Below are positions 7,720 through 15,650 of a DNA stretch of 36,843 nt, in pieces. The notes under the pieces were generated by a model. It ran no database searches, was not told the origin of the DNA, and was given only the letters and a program-made list of their open reading frames with translations. Each line of letters opens with the position of its first letter. Positions within the stretch are counted from its first letter, which is position 1. Both the position numbers and the translations under genes were made by a program. Source of the DNA: Bacteroidales bacterium UBA4912 (GTDB lineage: Bacteria; Bacteroidota; Bacteroidia; Bacteroidales; Dysgonomonadaceae); contig DHCC01000001.1 of NCBI GenBank assembly GCA_002398875.1, positions 1,452 to 38,294 on the forward strand. The letters run 5' to 3'.

Positions 7720-8013
7720 ATGCGAAAAAAAAATAGTCAACCCTTTTCCAAGGCAATGTCTGACTTTTTTGAAGTCAACAACGGGCTAAAAATGAAACTT
7801 GCCGAATATCGTGCCGTAAAAGGATGGCATGAGGTGCTTGGAGAGGGTGTTTCGAAATATACCAGGAATGTTTATTTCAAAAGGAATATATTGTATGTAA
7901 ACCTATCGTCGGCAGTTTTACGTGCAGAATTACTCATGAATAAAAAGGGCTTGATTGAGAAGATAAATGAATATGCTGAGATGCCCGTGATTAAAGATAT
8001 TGTTCTCCGTTAA
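7720..8013 (+). CDS. DUF721 / DciA-like protein
   Basis: A small basic protein of 97 residues. The frame runs back to a TTG at 7705, but the first ATG is at 7720 and gives a natural start. The DUF721 domain covers almost all of it, with the WHEVLGEGVSKYT segment and YVNLSSAVLRAELLMNK typical of the KH-like fold. DUF721 proteins include DciA, the ancestral loader/operator of the DnaB helicase in bacteria lacking DnaC or DnaI, so a role in replication initiation is plausible; position after recF fits. An A9 run (7725-7733) lies immediately after the second codon. The stop codon overlaps that of the convergent barrel gene in the four bases TTAA. Confidence 0.85.
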   Translation: MRKKNSQPFSKAMSDFFEVNNGLKMKLAEYRAVKGWHEVLGEGVSKYTRNVYFKRNILYVNLSSAVLRAELLMNKKGLIEKINEYAEMPVIKDIVLR

Positions 8014-8621
8014 AAGAAGGCTGATACACCAAGAAAGAATCCATCAGGATGTGGTGAATTGGGACGCTGAACCAGATCGTAGTTGAGAGTTATATGTGAA
8101 TACCCTAATCTAAGTCCTGCACCAACAATTAATGAAGGCACAAAACCGTTAGAAGTAATTACTTCCCCTGTTGTATTATAAGTTAATTTGGACCAGATAT
8201 AATTTAGTTCAGGCTGTGTAAATATTGTAATAAAACGTACCGGGTATGTATAACCAAACAGGTTTATACCCAATAAATTATTCTTGTGTTCGTAGTCTGT
8301 AAGTCTTGCCCTGGAGTAGTAATACTTTACACCAGTTCCTGCCATAAAATATTTGTTAAACTGATAGCCAACTTGCGGACCCAGTCCAAGATGAGTGTAA
8401 TTGCGACTTAATGAAAGACCCAGGTTGGCACCAAAGCGTAATTTATTTTTATCGAATGCAGGAGTTGTATTCCGGTTATAGTCGGTTAGATTAGAATATT
8501 CTCTATCTGTATAAATGTTGCGTGAGTCGTCAGTAGCAACTTTTATTGTGTCATAACTAAATCCCTGTGCGTTTGCAATAATCGGTAAAAATAAAAGCAG
8601 AAATATTAACCACCTTTTCAT
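8010..8621 (-). CDS. Putative outer-membrane beta-barrel protein
   Basis: A 203-residue protein with a clear signal peptide (hydrophobic 3-15, cleavage likely after ANA at 16-18). After about 40 polar residues it consists of alternating, aromatic-rich strands (FGANLGLSLS, YFMAGTGVKYYYSRAR, FITIFTQPELNYIW, LIVGAGLRLGY) and ends in VSAFF. The terminal Phe is the usual BamA recognition residue. This fits an eight-stranded outer-membrane barrel of unknown function. It is the last gene of the minus-strand envelope cluster, 72 bp after secG with a weak hairpin between, and overlaps the stop codon of the convergent DciA-like gene. Confidence 0.8.
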   Translation of the reverse strand: MKRWLIFLLLFLPIIANAQGFSYDTIKVATDDSRNIYTDREYSNLTDYNRNTTPAFDKNKLRFGANLGLSLSRNYTHLGLGPQVGYQFNKYFMAGTGVKYYYSRARLTDYEHKNNLLGINLFGYTYPVRFITIFTQPELNYIWSKLTYNTTGEVITSNGFVPSLIVGAGLRLGYSHITLNYDLVQRPNSPHPDGFFLGVSAFF

Positions 8622-8652
8622 TTTATCATATTTTAGTTCACAGGGACTATTC

Positions 8653-8680
8653 TTGGATTGCAGGATCTAATGCAATCTAA
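8653..8680 (-). other. Hairpin between secG and the barrel gene
   Basis: TTGGATTGCA (8653-8662) pairs with TGCAATCTAA (8671-8680) over ten positions with one G-U, loop of 8 nt. It lies 14 bp past the secG stop. No U-run follows, so it may be an mRNA-stability or processing element rather than a terminator. Confidence 0.4.
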
Positions 8681-8693
8681 TTGTTTAAAAATA

Positions 8694-9056
8694 TCACTCT
8701 GTATCAGCAGGTGGTATCTGTGTAGGAGCTGTCTGAGATGGCATAGGTGTTACGGGTGTAACATCAGGCGCAGTTGACGGGCTAAGTGGAGCAGGCTGCT
8801 GTACTTCAATTTGTGATTGAGGCTGAGTAGAGCTTGAAGCAGTGTATTTAGCTGTCAGGATACTAAGTAAAATCACAATAGCGGCTAATGTCCAGGTAAA
8901 TTTCTCCAAGAAATCAGTAGTCTTTCTTACTCCCATAATCTGGTTGGATGAGGAAAAGCCGCTTGCTAAACCACCACCCTTTGATTTTTGAACTAATACA
9001 GCAAAAATCATCAGTATCGAAGCTAGCAATATCAGAATGGTGATAAAAATATACAT
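8694..9056 (-). CDS. secG: Preprotein translocase subunit SecG
   Basis: A 120-residue protein of the SecYEG channel. Two membrane segments (about 2-22 and 54-69) flank the conserved cytoplasmic loop: KGGGLASGFSSSNQIMG (26-42) followed by RKTTDFLEKFTW. The C-terminal 50 residues are rich in Pro, Thr, Ser and Gln, a low-complexity tail common in Bacteroidetes SecG. It starts 5 bp after the TPR gene, so it is co-transcribed with the upstream lptE/TPR genes. Confidence 0.95.
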   Translation of the reverse strand: MYIFITILILLASILMIFAVLVQKSKGGGLASGFSSSNQIMGVRKTTDFLEKFTWTLAAIVILLSILTAKYTASSSTQPQSQIEVQQPAPLSPSTAPDVTPVTPMPSQTAPTQIPPADTE

Positions 9057-9061
9057 AATGT

Positions 9062-9814
9062 CTATTTATTTGTTTTGTCGTTAATAATCAAATACTCTAG
9101 GAAACGAATTTGGTCCGCAAAGTAACCACTTTTTTTCGGAAAAGTCAAACTTAATCGCTTAATAATTGTAAGAGCCTGTTCATATTTCTTTTGCTTGATA
9201 TAAATCTTAGCAAGAGTTTCCGTTAGGAATGCATTTCCTTCATCAATTTTTCCCGTTTCGGCAGAGCTGTTTTTTTTGTTGCTATCTCTGTTTTCTTTAA
9301 AAGGACGTAATTGAATTGATTCGGATTCGTTTTTGTCTATGAAAGCATCAATTATATCCTGATGTTCAAAAGGTTCTTGTGGTGAGTCTGTACTATCATC
9401 AACCTCCAGTGACTCCAGATAACTGAAATAGTCTATTGTCGCATAGTTCATCTCTGTGGATTGAATAGGTGAGTGGGTAGTCTCTTCCTTACCGAACGAC
9501 TCAAAATAGGAGTCAAGCAATGCTTCAGTTCTGTCTTTATCCTCCTTACCTGTGTTATTAGGTTTATGTAGAAGCTCATTATACTCATCGAGCTGTATCA
9601 TATAAAACAGTTTTCTTCTGTCGGCACATAATATTGCTGTTTTACTCAACTCTTCGCCATATTCTTCACTACCTGAGATATGAAGCTTCTTAGTATAAAG
9701 AAGTCTGGCTGTCTGAAAGTATGGATATTCATCAATTACACCCTTAAGTTCTTCAAGAGAAATATTTTTAAGTGAATCACTTTCAATCAGCCGGTATAGA
9801 TTTTCCTTTTCCAT
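9062..9814 (-). CDS. TPR-like protein of unknown function
   Basis: A 250-residue soluble protein without signal peptide or membrane segment. The N-terminal half is helical (LKNISLEELKGVIDEYPYFQTARLL), resembling a helical repeat; the centre (about 95-190) is acidic and low in order. The C-terminus, FLTETLAKIYIKQKKYEQAL and onward, is one clear tetratricopeptide hairpin ending in FPKKSGYFADQIRFLEYL. This architecture recurs in Bacteroidetes between lptE and secG genes, but no function is established that I know of. It lies 8 bp after lptE and 5 bp before secG, so an assembly or scaffold role in the envelope is inference only. Confidence 0.82.
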   Translation of the reverse strand: MEKENLYRLIESDSLKNISLEELKGVIDEYPYFQTARLLYTKKLHISGSEEYGEELSKTAILCADRRKLFYMIQLDEYNELLHKPNNTGKEDKDRTEALLDSYFESFGKEETTHSPIQSTEMNYATIDYFSYLESLEVDDSTDSPQEPFEHQDIIDAFIDKNESESIQLRPFKENRDSNKKNSSAETGKIDEGNAFLTETLAKIYIKQKKYEQALTIIKRLSLTFPKKSGYFADQIRFLEYLIINDKTNK

Positions 9815-9822
9815 AAAATAAA

Positions 9823-10332
9823 TTACCAGTTTGCCATGGTAGCGTTGAATATCTGATCCACAATCTCAGTGATGAGCTCATTAATCAGTTGATCCTGAAC
9901 AGTGTCAAATACTGTATTGCTTGAGAAGGTACGGTTTGCGGATATTGTTTCTTCTATTTCAGGCGCATCAGTTTTATTGTTGCGAAAACGCATTCTGACA
10001 GTCATGGTGAGTCTGGTTTCCGAAGCAAACGCATCTTCCTGAACCGCCAGAGGAGTCAGCTGATACCCTACAATTTCCCCTTCAATTTCCATGTCGCCAT
10101 TCTGTTTAACCAATTGCAGCTTAGTGTTTCTGGTGAACATATCTGCCATCTCCTCGTTGAACCTTTGCTCTAGTGGCGGATAGACAAGTGGTGCCTGATT
10201 AACAAAATGTCCTATTGCCAAAGTCTTGGTAAGATCGTAATCAATAGAAGCTGTTCTAAAAGAGTAAGATATTCGGCATGAGCTTACAATGCATACCAGC
10301 AGTATTATGGAAATATATTTTATTTTTTTCAT
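9823..10332 (-). CDS. lptE: LptE-family LPS-assembly lipoprotein
   Basis: A 169-residue lipoprotein: signal peptide 1-18 with lipobox VSSC (Cys19). The mature part shows the Bacteroidetes LptE pattern: IDYDLTKTLAIGHFVNQAPLV, then LEQRFNEEMADMFTRNTKL and LVKQNGDMEIEGEIVGYQL. LptE plugs the LptD barrel that inserts LPS into the outer leaflet. The gene sits 10 bp after a sigma-54 activator gene and 8 bp before the TPR gene. Some annotations call this family DUF799-like or hypothetical; the match is by pattern, so the exact partner (LptD) is inference. Confidence 0.87.
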   Translation of the reverse strand: MKKIKYISIILLVCIVSSCRISYSFRTASIDYDLTKTLAIGHFVNQAPLVYPPLEQRFNEEMADMFTRNTKLQLVKQNGDMEIEGEIVGYQLTPLAVQEDAFASETRLTMTVRMRFRNNKTDAPEIEETISANRTFSSNTVFDTVQDQLINELITEIVDQIFNATMANW

Positions 10333-10342
10333 CAGCAGAGAC

Positions 10343-11572
10343 TTAATTTAAATCGTATTCCTTTATTTTACGATAAAGGGTGCGCTCTGAAATGCCAAGA
10401 TCTTTAGCAGCAAGTTTCCTTTTCCCATTGTGGCGTTCCAAAGCCTTTGCTATCATATCTTTTTCCACATCACTTATCGACATTGCACTTTCTTCGTATT
10501 CAGTTGCCTCCTGTATATCATTATGATCCGTCTCGCTAATCGAGAAATCATCTGCATAAGGTTCATATTTTACAGGAACAGCAACTCCTGGATGGTCACT
10601 CGGTATTATTGTCGGAGAATGCTTCCCGGACTCTTCAACTATGTTGTTCACTACCTGTTTAAGATCTGAAATATCTTTCTTCATATCAAAAAGTACCTGA
10701 TATAGTATCTCTCGTTCGTTGGCGAATGACTTCTGTTCATTTTCATGAATCTTTGATAGAGACACAGGAAGCATACCTACCTCATTGTAAGGAAGATATT
10801 TTTGGAGTATATCAGAGGTAACAACACGTTCCCTTTCAATTATTGAAATCTGTTCAGTAATATTTTTCAATTGACGAACATTTCCAGGCCACCTGTAGTT
10901 TTTCAGCTTTTCGGTAGCTTCGTCTGTTAACTTTATAGGAGGCATCATGTATTTCTCTGAACAATCACCTGCAAATTTTCTGAACAACAAAGGGATATCA
11001 TCTTTGCGGTCACGAAGTGCAGGAATTCGAATAGGCACAGTATTAAGGCGAAAATAAAGATCTTCACGAAATCTTCCCTTTTCTACTGCTTTGATAAGAT
11101 CAAGATTTGTAGCTGCTACTACACGAACATCACTTTTTTCTACTTTTGATGATCCTACCTTTATAAATTCACCACTTTCAAGTACTCTTAACAGACGTGC
11201 CTGAGTGGATAAAGGTAACTCTCCTGCTTCATCTAAAAACAGAGTTCCTCCATTGGCTACTTCAAAATATCCTTTACGTGTACCTGTTGCACCTGTAAAA
11301 GATCCCTTTTCATGACCAAACAGTTCAGAATCAATTGTACCTTCAGGAATAGAGCCGCAGTTAATAGCAAAATATGGTCCATGCTTGCGTTTACTGAACT
11401 GATGTATAATCTGTGGGAAGTTTTCTTTACCTACTCCACTCTCACCTGTTATAAGCACCGAAAGGTCAGTAGGAGCCACTTGCAACGCTATATCGATAGC
11501 ACGGTCCAGTTCAGGGGATGTGCCAATTATTTCGAATCGTTGTTTGACCTGCTGTATTGATTGTTTCGCCAT
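10343..11572 (-). CDS. Sigma-54-dependent transcriptional activator
   Basis: A 409-residue bacterial enhancer-binding protein. It begins almost directly with the AAA+ domain: Walker A GESGVGKE (43-50), the sigma-54 contact loop GSFTGA (90-95; GAFTGA in most), and Walker B around GGTLFLDEAGELP (108-120). The C-terminus (about 366-409) is a Fis-type helix-turn-helix ending in GISERTLYRKIKEYDLN. There is no receiver, GAF or PAS domain, so activity must be set by expression level or an unknown partner, as with PspF-type activators. A 90-residue variable linker precedes the HTH. It is embedded between an acyltransferase gene (16 bp) and lptE (10 bp), which suggests control linked to the envelope; no -24/-12 promoter was recognised nearby. 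Confidence 0.94.
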   Translation of the reverse strand: MAKQSIQQVKQRFEIIGTSPELDRAIDIALQVAPTDLSVLITGESGVGKENFPQIIHQFSKRKHGPYFAINCGSIPEGTIDSELFGHEKGSFTGATGTRKGYFEVANGGTLFLDEAGELPLSTQARLLRVLESGEFIKVGSSKVEKSDVRVVAATNLDLIKAVEKGRFREDLYFRLNTVPIRIPALRDRKDDIPLLFRKFAGDCSEKYMMPPIKLTDEATEKLKNYRWPGNVRQLKNITEQISIIERERVVTSDILQKYLPYNEVGMLPVSLSKIHENEQKSFANEREILYQVLFDMKKDISDLKQVVNNIVEESGKHSPTIIPSDHPGVAVPVKYEPYADDFSISETDHNDIQEATEYEESAMSISDVEKDMIAKALERHNGKRKLAAKDLGISERTLYRKIKEYDLN

Positions 11573-11588
11573 AAATGCGTTAGTGTTT

Positions 11589-12419
11589 TTATTTTACTCC
11601 CAATGAATAAGTTCTTTCTTTCAGGAATATTCCCAGCTCCTTTGTATCACCATTTAGCTGTTTTATAGTATCCGGCATAATGGGCTCTCCTATTGTTATC
11701 ACCATTTCTTTGCCTTTTTTATTATACAGTTCGTGGCAGAGCCTTAAGTTACGGAATTTCCATCCAAACATTCTTGAAAGATAAAATGACATGCTGTTTC
11801 TGCCGGATATATGAATGGGTATAATCGGTACACCTGCCCGTTGGATAATTTTCAGTACTGCCGGCTGCCAGTCGCGATCTTCGATTACAAATCTCCCGTT
11901 CTTAAAGTAGAGATTTGAAACAGCTCCTGAGGGAAAAAATCCCATGGGGTTGTTTTCATTAACATGTGCAATACTTTCTCTGATTCCTGCAAATGTAATT
12001 TTATTTTTCTCCTCATTCTTAAGAGGATTAACTGTAATAAAATTTTCTGCCATTGTATCGATCAGTCCCAGCACAAAATTCACCATCATCTTGTAGTTGT
12101 CCACACGACTTGCAACAGTTTCTATCACTGCTATACCGTCGATATGCCCATAAGCGTGATTAGATACAGTAATAAAGGGACGGTCTTTAAAACTATCCAG
12201 AACCTCAATATTACGTAATATACGTTTTATTTCAAGCTTATCCAAAACATCTTTACAAAACTCGTGCCCGGTAAGATGTTTAGACCGGTCGTAAATTTCG
12301 TTGGGTACATGTAATGCTGAAATCTTAACTCCAAAATCTATAAGTTTGTCACCATATTTGCCACGAAAAACGGGATGCAAACCCCGTATTTCGTTTCTGC
12401 TGATTAATGCTTCTTTCAT
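11589..12419 (-). CDS. Lysophospholipid/ornithine-lipid type acyltransferase
   Basis: A 276-residue acyltransferase of the PlsC/LPLAT superfamily. The start is the ATG at 12419; an in-frame TTG one codon earlier is less likely. The catalytic block is SNHAYGHIDG, near residues 85-94, the wider-spaced NH..G.(I/L)DG form found in Bacteroidetes hemolysin-like acyltransferases rather than strict HX4D. It is followed by FFPSGAVS (about 158-165), equivalent to the FPEG motif, and VPIIPIHISGRNS. The enzyme probably transfers an acyl chain to a lysophospholipid or amino-lipid at the inner membrane. Which lipid (phosphatidic acid, or a glycine/ornithine lipid as for GlsA) cannot be decided. It lies 23 bp after glmM. 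Confidence 0.88.
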   Translation of the reverse strand: MKEALISRNEIRGLHPVFRGKYGDKLIDFGVKISALHVPNEIYDRSKHLTGHEFCKDVLDKLEIKRILRNIEVLDSFKDRPFITVSNHAYGHIDGIAVIETVASRVDNYKMMVNFVLGLIDTMAENFITVNPLKNEEKNKITFAGIRESIAHVNENNPMGFFPSGAVSNLYFKNGRFVIEDRDWQPAVLKIIQRAGVPIIPIHISGRNSMSFYLSRMFGWKFRNLRLCHELYNKKGKEMVITIGEPIMPDTIKQLNGDTKELGIFLKERTYSLGVK

Positions 12420-12442
12420 CAACTAAATACATTAAATAAGGG

Positions 12443-13825
12443 TTAAGCAAACTCCCTTACAAGGCTTATTATCTGTTCTCCAATTTTTTGTGCATCTTCC
12501 TCAGAAGTGGCTTCGGAATAGATGCGAATAATTGGTTCTGTGTTCGATTTTCTCAAATGTACCCATTTATCCGGGAAGTCAATCTTCACGCCGTCGATAT
12601 CAGTCACTTTTTGGTCACTGAACTTTTCTTTAATTTTGTCCAGAATATCATCAATATTCATTTCACTTGAGAGTTCTACTTTCTGTTTTGACATAAAGTA
12701 TGATGGATATTCTTTTCTTAACTCTGAAGGTTTTTTGCCTGATTTTGCAAGATATGTAAGAAACAGGGCGATACCTACAAGTGCGTCGCGACCGTAATGT
12801 GAAGCGGGATATATTATTCCGCCATTTCCTTCGCCGCCTATTACAGCACCCACCTCTTTCATTTTTGCTACAACATTTACCTCACCAACAGCTGCAGGGT
12901 AATAATTACCTCCTTTTTGAACAGTCACATCTCTGAGAGCACGTGATGAACTTAAATTTGAAACCGTATTTCCCGGTGTATGTTGTAAAACATAATCAGA
13001 TACAGCCACCAAAGTGTATTCTTCGCCAAACGGTTCGCCGTTCTCACAATATATTGCCAATCTGTCAACATCGGGGTCAACAGCAAATCCTACATTGGCT
13101 TTTGAGCTCTTTGTGAGAGATGCTAATTCGGTGAGATTCTGTGGTAATGGCTCCGGATTATGAGAAAAATTACCATGTGGAGCGCAATGTAGTTTAAAAA
13201 TTTCTTTAACGCCAAGAGCGTATAATAATTCAGGAATTGCCACACCACCCACAGAATTTATGCTGTCTAGTGCAACACGAAAATTTGCAGCCTTAATCGC
13301 TTCAGTATCCACAAGATCAAGTGATAAGATGCTTTGGATATGCTCGTGAAGGTATTGTTTTTGAAATATCTTTCCCAGATTGCCTACTTCAGCAAAAGAA
13401 AATTCACTATTATCAGCATAGGAGAGCACTTTCTCTCCATCTTCAGCACTGAGAAACTCACCGTTGTTGTCTAAGAGCTTTAAAGCATTCCACTGTTTTG
13501 GATTGTGGCTGGCAGTGATTATAATACCACCAGCTGCCTTTTCTTTAGTAACGGCAATTTCGGTCGTAGGTGTTGTGGCCATTCCTATATTAGTTACGTC
13601 ACATCCCATACCGATTAATGTACCTGTTATTATGCGATGTACCATTTCGCCGGAAATGCGAGCGTCTCGGCCAACTACAATCATCGGCTTTTCCGTTTGA
13701 GAAGTTTCTTTTATATATGTAGCGTAGGCTGCAGTGAACTTGACAATGTCAAGTGGTGTAAGGTTTCCTCCGGGATAACCTCCTATAGTGCCTCTTATTC
13801 CGGATATCGATTTTATTAATGTCAT
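12443..13825 (-). CDS. glmM: Phosphoglucosamine mutase
   Basis: A 460-residue alpha-D-phosphohexomutase. GlmM converts glucosamine-6-phosphate to glucosamine-1-phosphate for UDP-GlcNAc, needed for peptidoglycan and LPS. Active-site serine is Ser106 in TASHNP; the metal loop is DPDVDR (250-255; DGDADR in many GlmM), the sugar loop is GEGNGG and the phosphate-binding loop is RKSNTEPIIRIY near the C-terminus. Length and motifs fit GlmM; a general phosphomannomutase/phosphoglucomutase is the alternative and cannot be excluded by sequence alone. The gene lies 18 bp after the DUF4827 gene and 23 bp before the acyltransferase gene. Confidence 0.9.
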   Translation of the reverse strand: MTLIKSISGIRGTIGGYPGGNLTPLDIVKFTAAYATYIKETSQTEKPMIVVGRDARISGEMVHRIITGTLIGMGCDVTNIGMATTPTTEIAVTKEKAAGGIIITASHNPKQWNALKLLDNNGEFLSAEDGEKVLSYADNSEFSFAEVGNLGKIFQKQYLHEHIQSILSLDLVDTEAIKAANFRVALDSINSVGGVAIPELLYALGVKEIFKLHCAPHGNFSHNPEPLPQNLTELASLTKSSKANVGFAVDPDVDRLAIYCENGEPFGEEYTLVAVSDYVLQHTPGNTVSNLSSSRALRDVTVQKGGNYYPAAVGEVNVVAKMKEVGAVIGGEGNGGIIYPASHYGRDALVGIALFLTYLAKSGKKPSELRKEYPSYFMSKQKVELSSEMNIDDILDKIKEKFSDQKVTDIDGVKIDFPDKWVHLRKSNTEPIIRIYSEATSEEDAQKIGEQIISLVREFA

Positions 13826-13843
13826 ACGAATTATTTACTGATA

Positions 13844-14401
13844 TTACCAAATCTGATTTTCGAATCTGTATTCCACATAATCATAGTAGGTGGGCTGAAA
13901 TTGTTGCCTGTCGTTTGCTGATCCCATATTAAAGGGGACTATCAATCTTACTATTCCGTTGTGTCCCACTCTTGTTAGCGGAACAGCCAAACCGGGCACT
14001 GTATAATAATTTTTTGTGTCGTTGTTTACCGGTCCTGCGAACGCCATCTCAAAAGGCATTGCGGAGGTTTGATTTGAGAATTCTACTGTATCTTTCATGA
14101 AATACATTCCACTAAAGCGTGCAAAAATTTTTTCTGACGGTACAAGATTTTTTGTAGTATCTCCGTAGTCAATAATATTAAAATACACACCGGTTTCGGG
14201 GTCTTTATAAAAATCATTTTCATTGAAAACACCATTTTTCGGGAAGGTTTCAAGAACTGAAAAGTTGTTCCTATGTATCAAAAGTTCTATCGCTTTTCTT
14301 TCCTCTTTAAGATAGTCGGAATAAGACATTCGATCTTTGCAGGATGTTGCAAAAGTCAATAACACTGAAAATAGTATAATTACGGAGTGAATTCTTTTCA
14401 T
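13844..14401 (-). CDS. DUF4827-family lipoprotein
   Basis: A lipoprotein of 185 residues. The longest frame starts at 14434, but that codon lies inside a probable -7 promoter element; the ATG at 14401 gives a clean signal peptide with lipobox ATSC (Cys21). The mature protein shows features of DUF4827: SDYLKEERKAIELLI, VYFNIIDYGD, IFARFSGMYF, then VPLTRVGHNGIVRLIVPF and a tyrosine-rich end (YYDYVEYRFEN). Its layout resembles FKBP-like lipoproteins of Bacteroidetes, but no catalytic role is established. It precedes glmM by 18 bp. Envelope location is supported; function unknown. Confidence 0.85.
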   Translation of the reverse strand: MKRIHSVIILFSVLLTFATSCKDRMSYSDYLKEERKAIELLIHRNNFSVLETFPKNGVFNENDFYKDPETGVYFNIIDYGDTTKNLVPSEKIFARFSGMYFMKDTVEFSNQTSAMPFEMAFAGPVNNDTKNYYTVPGLAVPLTRVGHNGIVRLIVPFNMGSANDRQQFQPTYYDYVEYRFENQIW

Positions 14402-14431
14402 ATTTATCTTTTGTATAAGTATATTTGATGG

Positions 14432-14439
14432 CAAAAATA
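14432..14439 (-). promoter_or_regulatory. Probable -7 element for the DUF4827/glmM transcript
   Basis: TATTTTTG on the minus strand (TAnnTTTG), 30 bp before the ATG at 14401. No good TTTG at the expected distance. Its position argues against the upstream start codon at 14434. Confidence 0.45.
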
Positions 14440-14473
14440 CATAAACTTAACAATATCTTTACTTTAAAATGGG

Positions 14474-15532
14474 TTAATCCTCATTAACTGATTCAATTAA
14501 TCTTTCCTTGTATTTCTCCAGACCATCAGCGTAAATTTTCATGGCTTCTTCTAATGTGCCGTAAAACTCTCCACCTGAAGCATTTACATGTCCCCCTCCG
14601 TTAAAAAACTCAGAGGCAAAGTCGTTGCATCTAAATGATTTTTGCGAACGAAAAGAGAGCTTTATCATACCCTCTTCTTCACGAATGAATGTCGAAAATA
14701 TTATACCTTTAATGCTGAGGGGATAATTCACAAATCCTTCAGTATCACCTTTGCTGAAGCGAAATTGTGCCTGATCTTCATTTGACAGGTATAAAAGAGC
14801 TGAATGCATGTCGTGGTAAACCTCCATTCTTTGTGAAAGAGTAAATCCAAGTAGTCTGAATCTCTCTTCAGAATAGTTGTTGAACACTTTTGAGTAAATA
14901 TAATCCTTATCTATTTCTTTGCGTAACAGCAGGCTTATTATCTCAAATATCTCCGGGTCTGCCGAGTTATAAGTAAACCCGCCGGTGTCTGTCATCATAC
15001 CACAATATATTGCTTCAGCCTCAGATTTTGTTAATTCATCATATTTTCCTGCCTGATATATCAATCTGAATATCAGTTCACTTGTTGATGAAATTTGAGG
15101 CTTAGATACAATTATATCGAAATTATTACCAGGTGAGGGGTGGTGGTCTATCATTATTTTTGTTGCGGTTGAGTTATCCATAATGGGACCAATATCCCCT
15201 GCTCTTTTGGAAATATTGTAATCAAGTGAGAAGATTAAATCAGCATTCATCAGTATTCGCTCTCCTGCTGATGGGTTATAATCAAACACTTCAATATCAT
15301 TTGCACCATCCATCCATTTCAGGAAATAAGGAAATGAGTTGGGTACTATAACTGTCACCTTCCGACCTCTGTTTTTTATGAAATGATAAAGTGCAAGAGA
15401 AGATCCTATTGCATCGCCATCTGGTGATATGTGTGTAGTAATCACTATCTTCTCAGAATTGCTGATGTGATTGATTATCTGCTCCACTTTTTGAGGTTCA
15501 ATTATTTCGCTTATATCTGGTAAGTTATACAT
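14474..15532 (-). CDS. nrnA: DHH-family phosphoesterase, NrnA-like oligoribonuclease / pAp phosphatase
   Basis: A 352-residue DHH/DHHA1 phosphoesterase. The N-terminal DHH domain has HISPDGDAIGSSLAL (34-48), an SLDYN motif near 109-113 and DHHPSPGN, all supplying Mn2+ ligands. The C-terminal DHHA1 domain ends in GGGHVNASGG. The family degrades 2-5-nt RNA and dephosphorylates 3'-phosphoadenosine 5'-phosphate; some members also cleave linear pApA from c-di-AMP turnover. As the window also encodes CdaA, a link to c-di-AMP breakdown is possible but inferred; no GdpP-type membrane/PAS domains are present. It sits between comEC and the DUF4827 gene. Confidence 0.9.
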   Translation of the reverse strand: MYNLPDISEIIEPQKVEQIINHISNSEKIVITTHISPDGDAIGSSLALYHFIKNRGRKVTVIVPNSFPYFLKWMDGANDIEVFDYNPSAGERILMNADLIFSLDYNISKRAGDIGPIMDNSTATKIMIDHHPSPGNNFDIIVSKPQISSTSELIFRLIYQAGKYDELTKSEAEAIYCGMMTDTGGFTYNSADPEIFEIISLLLRKEIDKDYIYSKVFNNYSEERFRLLGFTLSQRMEVYHDMHSALLYLSNEDQAQFRFSKGDTEGFVNYPLSIKGIIFSTFIREEEGMIKLSFRSQKSFRCNDFASEFFNGGGHVNASGGEFYGTLEEAMKIYADGLEKYKERLIESVNED

Positions 15533-15563
15533 TATACTGTTTTAAATCTTTGATTTTAATATA

Positions 15564-15571
15564 CAAAAGTA
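15564..15571 (-). promoter_or_regulatory. Probable -7 element for nrnA
   Basis: TACTTTTG on the minus strand, 31 bp before the nrnA ATG. The -33 region is weak. The 118-bp spacer after comEC is otherwise without features. Confidence 0.4.
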
Positions 15572-15650
15572 CTAAAAATTCAGCGAAAAGATTCCACATT
15601 TCCTTGCTTAGTGAGACTTAACGCCTAAAACTAATCTGTTTCTGTATCTT

